Source: Leptodontidium sp. MPI-SDFR-AT-0119 (lineage: Eukaryota > Ascomycota > Leotiomycetes > Helotiales > Leptodontidiaceae). Taken from it: 64,000 bases of DNA. The notes beneath the pieces are model-generated. The model saw only the letters and a program-made list of their open reading frames with translations, was not told the DNA's origin and made no database searches. Where the stretch lies: positions 2,480,001 to 2,544,000 of the forward strand of contig JAHLEZ010000002.1 of assembly GCA_020726505.1 (NCBI GenBank), in the 5' to 3' direction. Each line of letters opens with the position of its first letter. The stretch's first letter is position 1. Of the stretch, positions 58,767 through 64,000 are shown piece by piece. A program made the translations under genes and the position numbers.

Positions 58767-59711
58767 ATGGCTCCTACTATCCTTGTAGTTGGTGCCACAG
58801 GCAATACTGGACGAGGGGTCGTTACCACCCTATCCAAGCTGTTGCCATCCATCGCCTCCTTCTCCGGCCACAAGATCATCGCTCTTACCCGATACTCGAG
58901 CGGTGCTGAAGCCCAGAAGCTCGCTACCTTGCCTCATGTCGAAGTCGTCGAGTACAACTGGGTCGATATCACTGCTGAGTGGCTCCAGGAACGAAACATT
59001 GTGAGAGTCTTCATTGCGCCACACGCCCAGCCCAATCAGTTCTCTGAGGAATCGGCCTTTCATGTGGCTGCTCTTCACGGAGGCGTTGAGTATGTTGTAC
59101 GCATCTCTACCACCGCCCCAAATGTCCGTCCAGACTGCAAGGCTTTCTACCCGAGATCCCACTGGGCAATTGAGGCCTTGTTGAGTTCGCCCGAATTCAA
59201 CAGATTGCGATGGACTTCGCTGCAGCCCAACGTCTTTACGTCATTCATCTTGGACCCTGCCTCAACTTTTGTCAAGGAGTTTCGCAAGACCGGAAAGCAG
59301 GGTCCTTTGAGACTAGTTTCTTCAGAAGATGCACCTGTGGGCATTGTTGATGCGAACGACGTCGCTGTTTTTGCCGCCCACCTCCTCGTTGAGGACGACA
59401 TTACCAAGCATGATAAGGCAAAGTATGTCTTGAATGGCCCGGAAGATATCACTGGACGACAGATAGTGGAGCTGATTGAAAAGGAGATTGGTACCAAGGT
59501 CGAGGAGGTTCACTTCAAGGATATGTCTTTCCTTGAGTGGTTGGTAAACCAGCCGACTTCGGAGAGCAAGAGCATCATTCTATCTATGAGGTACGCTGTG
59601 GAGTCGGCATGGGCTGGACTCTGTACTGCTTCTACGACTAGCAAGGCGGTTCTTGAATTGGCGGCGCCTGAGGTCACTCCAGCAGAGTACTTCAAGACGA
59701 TGCTGTCATAG
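58767..59711 (+). CDS. NmrA-like / atypical short-chain dehydrogenase (NAD(P)-binding)
   Basis: Intronless frame of 314 residues starting MAPTILVVGATGNTGRG, the GxxGxxG dinucleotide motif of NmrA-like and isoflavone-reductase-like proteins. Then IIALTRYSSGAEAQKL, VEYNWVDI, EYVVRISTTAPN, HWAIEALL and WTSLQPNVFTSFIL. A later part, YVLNGPEDITGRQIVELIE, matches the substrate-side domain. The classical Tyr-x3-Lys pair is not evident, so it may be a redox sensor or an atypical reductase. No secretion signal. It faces a related but broken NmrA-like gene at 60261-61429. Confidence 0.85.
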   Translation: MAPTILVVGATGNTGRGVVTTLSKLLPSIASFSGHKIIALTRYSSGAEAQKLATLPHVEVVEYNWVDITAEWLQERNIVRVFIAPHAQPNQFSEESAFHVAALHGGVEYVVRISTTAPNVRPDCKAFYPRSHWAIEALLSSPEFNRLRWTSLQPNVFTSFILDPASTFVKEFRKTGKQGPLRLVSSEDAPVGIVDANDVAVFAAHLLVEDDITKHDKAKYVLNGPEDITGRQIVELIEKEIGTKVEEVHFKDMSFLEWLVNQPTSESKSIILSMRYAVESAWAGLCTASTTSKAVLELAAPEVTPAEYFKTMLS

Positions 59712-60260
59712 GGCCCTTGATTTACTTCAATGCTGGTAATGTACTGTATGGCTGTAACTAGCATATTTTCAGCCTTCTGAAATATGATGATTCTAAACCT
59801 GCTATCTCCATGCACCATTTGGTTCATAAGTAAACAAATTCACTTTCACACTCCGCATCCAGTTCTGGTTTCACGACTGGTCACTCTGTTTGACACACAC
59901 TCCCTCTTACTGGCCTCTCGAAGAATTATCTATAGTTAATGGGTAGTGCTTCTCAATGAGATGCTACCTTAAACATATCTTGAGCCGAACAGCTCAATAG
60001 CCATGATATCACTCCCGACAGTAATTGAATCTTGGTCATAGTTCCCCTAGTAGCTGGCAGAGGCAACCTGACTATACATCAAGAAGCTGTTATAGCTTTT
60101 ACCATAACACGTTCTGGCCTTTTGGGATACTTGGATACACTTTCCTGAACTTTTCTTCAAGCACATATTATATTTTAGCCCCCCATGCTAACTACCGAGA
60201 GATTTTTATGTGGATACACTCCCTATCATAAGTAGCGCCATCAGCTATCAACGACAAAAA
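59712..60260. other. Convergent spacer, no gene seen
   Basis: 3' flanks of the two NmrA-like genes; AT-richer, without supported frames. Confidence 0.6.
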
Positions 60261-61429
60261 CTACAGAACGGAGGACCAGTCTTGATCTGCAAGATAGACA
60301 TCGATGGGTGTAGTCTTCACTTTTACCCCTAAATCCCAAGGATAGACTACAGTTGGATCGCTTCCGTCATACCCTAATTCATCCATATACTAAGCGAAGT
60401 TGTTAATGCATGTCCATTAGCGGTAGGACAGTAGGACAGTAGGACAGTAGGACATAGAATTACCTGGAACATATCTGCGATTTCTCTTCCTAGAGGGCCC
60501 ATAGCATCCTCCAGCAGGCTACGATCCAACCTCTCGAATGTACAATTCACTTCATTAACCCGGCTCCAAATTTTACACCACTCATCCCAAGTGATCATTG
60601 ACGTCGCCCCGACAAGATGCGTGCTTGGTGCAATCTGAAACAGACCTTTTACCAAGTTTCCTGCTTCAGTGAGCACATTTCATTTATTACCATGGGACCT
60701 TCCGTATAAGTAAGGATCAGCCCACCAGTGTCTGCGTTTGGATCTATGATGGAGAATTCCTCCTCACCGTCCATAGGAAAGCTCAATTTGTATGTCCCAT
60801 CTTCTTGTTTCCTGGGCGTATAATAGGGGATCTTCCAATTGCTCGCAAAGATACCCAACTGCAATAAACTCGTCTTCTTCCACAGTTCTGGAGAATTCTC
60901 CTTCAGGTACTCGACCGCCGCCCACTTGCAATCAAAATGCAAGTTATATTGAATCTTTCCGTGGCTTAGCCCTTTCGTGTCACTCAGCGTGCTAAGAACA
61001 AAAAAAGTCAAGGGTAGATATGTTCGTAGTCACGGCGTCGATCAAACTTTTTGCTTGCTTGAACTCGTGCTCCGTCGCCAATTCGTTAACGGATCGGCGT
61101 TGTTCCTGAGTCTAGCAAATGTTGCACGAAGCCCGTGGCCCCGAAGATGACATTTGCACCACTAAAAGCCTTTCCCATGGAACCAGGGAGGTCCAAATCG
61201 GTGGCTACCACGTCAATGCTACGAGCGATCCCTTGGCTGAGGGTTTCGATGGATCTTGTGAAATGCCTCTGACGGACCAGCCATGTTCTTGCACGAATGT
61301 TTCTGCAACCGAGGAGCCCTGTTATGCTATTAGTGGCAGGTGTATGACCATTGCCAAGCAAGAAAGAAATATGGACGAACATACTTGATTTCCTGTGATA
61401 CCCACTACTGCGATGGTTTTTTTCGTCAT
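60261..61429 (-). pseudogene. NmrA-like family gene with three frameshifts
   Basis: Exon 1 (61429-61385) reads MTKKTIAVVGITGNQ and splices to 61318 (SSVAETFVQEHGWSVRG). Frames then shift between 61240 and 61215 (into IDVVATDLDLPGSMGKAFSG), again near 61088 (into NELATEHEFKQAKSLIDAV), and at an A7 run 61000-61006 (T7 on the coding strand) into FFVLSTLSDTKGLSHG. An intron restores DTGNLVKGLFQ; the last intron joins ADMFQ to YMDELGYDGSDPTVVYPW and the end DQDWSSVL at TAG 60263-60261. Order and motifs match NmrA-like Rossmann proteins of about 330 residues. Two of the shifts are not in long homopolymers, so true decay is likely. Confidence 0.75.
60423..60454 (+). repeat. GTAGGACA octamer minisatellite (4 copies) inside a pseudogene intron
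   Basis: Four perfect tandem 8-bp units lie in the last intron of the NmrA-like pseudogene. Confidence 0.9.
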
Positions 61430-62750
61430 TCTCCGGCCGTGCATATGTATGCCGAGTTCGCTTTTTCGTTGTCGCTGGCACAAATTAACTTTGGCTTGAT
61501 TGGTCTCGAAATATGGGTACTGAGTGAGGTGTCCTTTAAAGATATGTGTGTTTGCTCTTCTCGTTGGTTTCTAGGTTTGATGGCGTCTTGACGAATACTC
61601 TTGAGAACAGTGGGATTCGCTGTGATTAGTCAACGAGAGAGAAAGAACCATGGCCGATGAAACTTAGAAGAACTGCTTGTGTGGTCTACTACTTCTTGGC
61701 TTCGGGTCACGGGTCATATATTTGTCCGCTAATGGGGGATCATTGATCCGATTTTGGTGAAAGTTGATCGATTCAACCGTTATAACAGTGATGATCTAGT
61801 CTGCATTTGTATCAGAATATATATCCGTGAATTTATGCTCTATTTGGATGTCCGAGTAACTAGGATGGTCTTTGAATTTCCAAGTTCGATGTCGGAGATC
61901 TACCCCACACTCCAAGAAAGTATTGACAACCATGCACTAATGCCTCCAGAGTTCAAGTACATCTCGTGCACGAAAAGGTCATTAGCCACGGATATGAGCG
62001 TACTCACATCTGGGAGTCAGATAAACCAGAACGGTGGGATTCTACCTTCTGATTAGATACCTTGTAAGAGGTCGTAAAAGAACTCACTAACTGACCGCTC
62101 CATAGTGGCCTCCAACAGCCGTCTACCGAGGATGCAGCGAGCTTTGTAGTAAGGAACGAGTTCCAACAGGGGTTTTCTCAAGTCTATCAGTGTTATTGAT
62201 TATACGAAAATGGGTTTCTAGGATTCTCAAGAGACTCAAGAGAGGAAATCTAGGACCATTTTGTACGCGGTTAGCAATGTCAAAAACTGCGGAGAAATGA
62301 TGGAGTGCTACTTTCTATTACTGAAACTACTTCTAAGGACACAAAAACCAGTTCTACTCAACAAAACACTTCACGGTTAGAAGTTTTGAATAGACTTGAT
62401 GACTGGGAGCGAAGGTTGCAGCATATCGATTATACCCAGACCTGAAAATATTCTTAGTTCATCCTTTAGAGTAGCAGAACTGCTGTCGAGGTACAGAATC
62501 TGTAGAAAAATCTAACCTACTTCCTGACGAGTGCTGTAGTAAGAGCATTATTGTATGTACTTTCTTAGGATTAGATGGACGCTCGCATCAAGCCTATCCG
62601 ATAACTTAACCTGGGGTCAGCTCGTCCGATAGAACATTCCGGGGAAGCTCAATCACTAATCAAAAATGCAACTACGGAAGGGTCGCTAGTCATGAAGCTC
62701 ATTAAGGTTTCGGGAAGTTGTAACTAGATGCCACTTCGCCTAGTGAATCC
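61430..62750. other. Intergenic region, no gene seen
   Basis: A plus frame at 61754-62056 has no family signal. Towards 62750 the sequence becomes AT-rich and grades into repeat DNA. Confidence 0.5.
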
Positions 62751-62754
62751 CAAG

Positions 62755-64000
62755 CACACAAGGTGGTCGATAAGTCAGTCTAGTTAAGTTGAATTAAGTC
62801 AGTTAGCCTAAATTCGTAATCAGTCAGTTACTAGCCCTAACCTTAATAAGTCAGTGGTCATATGCTCAACTAATTTAGACTGTCAGTTAAGAGGTAGGAA
62901 AATCCTCATAATAGGGTCAGTTTAGGTAGTGGCAGCGAGGCCAAATTTTAGTTAATGCCCCTCATAAATTAAGTTCGCTTAGGGTCAAATAAAGGCCTCT
63001 AATTGGCCAAAATGGCCAAAATAGCCACTTTTAGATTATATAATCTTGTTTAGCGTTGCCTAAACTTATAATTTGGCTACACTTCGTCTTAATTAATCTA
63101 TTTAATATAGCACTATAACTTCTTTACACGCCTCCCCTATAGTTATCAAAGACGACGAATTAAGGGCTTCTCCTGTACCTTCTATAGCGTTTAATAATAC
63201 GTTAATTAACCCCTTTTAGGTTATAATAGTCCTTAAATCGTTAAGGAAAAAGCCTATTCTTCGTGACCGCTGTTTTCGTCTAACGCCTATATATACTACT
63301 TCTTACGACCCTAATAAGCCTTTAACCCTTAATAATTATAAAGAATACTCTCTATACGACTTTAGAGAGCCTTTATTTAATAATTACAAAGTTCAAATAG
63401 CTAAGTTACTTACTAGTTTTGTTATAGTAAGTGCGATAAAGCGGAAGCTTTATTAATGAGTATAAAAAGTTAGGTATAACCTTAAAGACACGACGAAAGC
63501 ATTAAATAACTTTATATAGTATTATAAGCTTTATATATATTTCCCTATTAAATCTGTAGACTAAGTACTAATTGTTAAAGGTTATCACGATACTAAATTT
63601 TCTAAGAATCGCGAATTTCACTTTAACGCTAATACTTTAAATAACGCCAAGCGCCATATACTAAATATATATATATTAGACGTAAGAGGAGATACATAAA
63701 GAGTGAAATTAATAAAACCTACACGCGCTTAAGCCTTAAGAGTCGTAGGTAAAAACTATAACAAAGTAATCCCCTTCTATTAGTAAGAGTTCGTTAACGC
63801 GTTTTTAAAATAAATTATCTACGATAATATTAAACATCGCAAAGCTACCTTTATACGCTTAAAACGTTACTTTAAGATTACGAATATTAAGGCTATTAAT
63901 ACTTTTCTAAATATATACTTTATTATAAAGTTGTAAATTTATAATCTTTTCTGATATATAGAGCCTTAAATTATTAAAGAGATTCGCAACACTAGGTTAA
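62755..64000 (+). mobile_element. AT-rich, RIP-like degraded retroelement (runs off the edge)
   Basis: From about 62760 the sequence turns very AT-rich, with repeated AGTCAGT motifs (62775-62920). From 63121 one plus frame stays readable to the window end with protein-like blocks (IVIKDDELRASPVPS, KGYHDTKFSKNREFHF, RKATFIRLKRYFKI), broken almost only by TAA and TAG. Those stops fit CAA/CAG changed by C-to-T at CpA, the RIP signature. The block resembles a retrotransposon Gag-type ORF, but the family is not certain. Confidence 0.6.

Overview
The window looks like nuclear DNA of a filamentous ascomycete (Pezizomycotina). Genes are spaced 0.3-2 kb apart on both strands. They carry short (about 50-120 bp) GT-AG introns with CTRAC-like branch sites, and encode fungal families (Zn2Cys6 regulator, Rxt3, Ama1, fungal Crypton). 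The right edge is AT-rich repeat DNA with the TAA/TAG pattern expected from RIP. A Leotiomycete (Helotiales-like) is my best guess from gene content, but this is inference. Gene models below were built by hand from reading frames and splice signals; several supplied frame starts are TTG or GTG and were not used.

Layout. 0-8 kb: end of a gluconolactonase/SMP-30 gene, a five-exon sugar-type short-chain dehydrogenase, a 2EXR/F-box-like gene and a secreted histidine-type acid phosphatase with an inserted Cys-rich segment. 8-16 kb: accessory stretch with a broken Ulp1-type protease gene and three small membrane proteins without recognised function. 16-24 kb: conserved housekeeping genes, namely BET4 (Rab geranylgeranyltransferase alpha), the meiotic APC/C activator AMA1 (with an apparent AT-AC intron) and CLN3/BTN1. 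23.9-27 kb: a GC-rich, apparently intact Crypton with a tyrosine recombinase. 28-32 kb: RXT3 of the Rpd3L histone deacetylase complex. 32.7-38.5 kb: a divergent pair, MFS sugar porter and PL26-type exo-rhamnogalacturonan lyase, plausibly a small pectin-use module.

39-50 kb: decayed 2EXR genes, one intact 738-residue membrane protein, a LINE RNase H fragment lying next to a Tc1/mariner transposase fragment, and a degenerate 33-bp tandem repeat. 50-57 kb: aldehyde dehydrogenase, monocarboxylate-type MFS transporter and Zn2Cys6 regulator, arranged like a small regulated cluster; the ALDH/MFS divergent promoter holds a CGG-N11-CCG site. The regulator has a G7 homopolymer frameshift. 58.7-61.4 kb: an intact NmrA-like gene facing a multiply frameshifted NmrA-like pseudogene. 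62.7-64 kb: a RIP-like degraded retroelement running off the edge.

I found no CRISPR array, rRNA, convincing tRNA or classic secondary-metabolite core enzyme.
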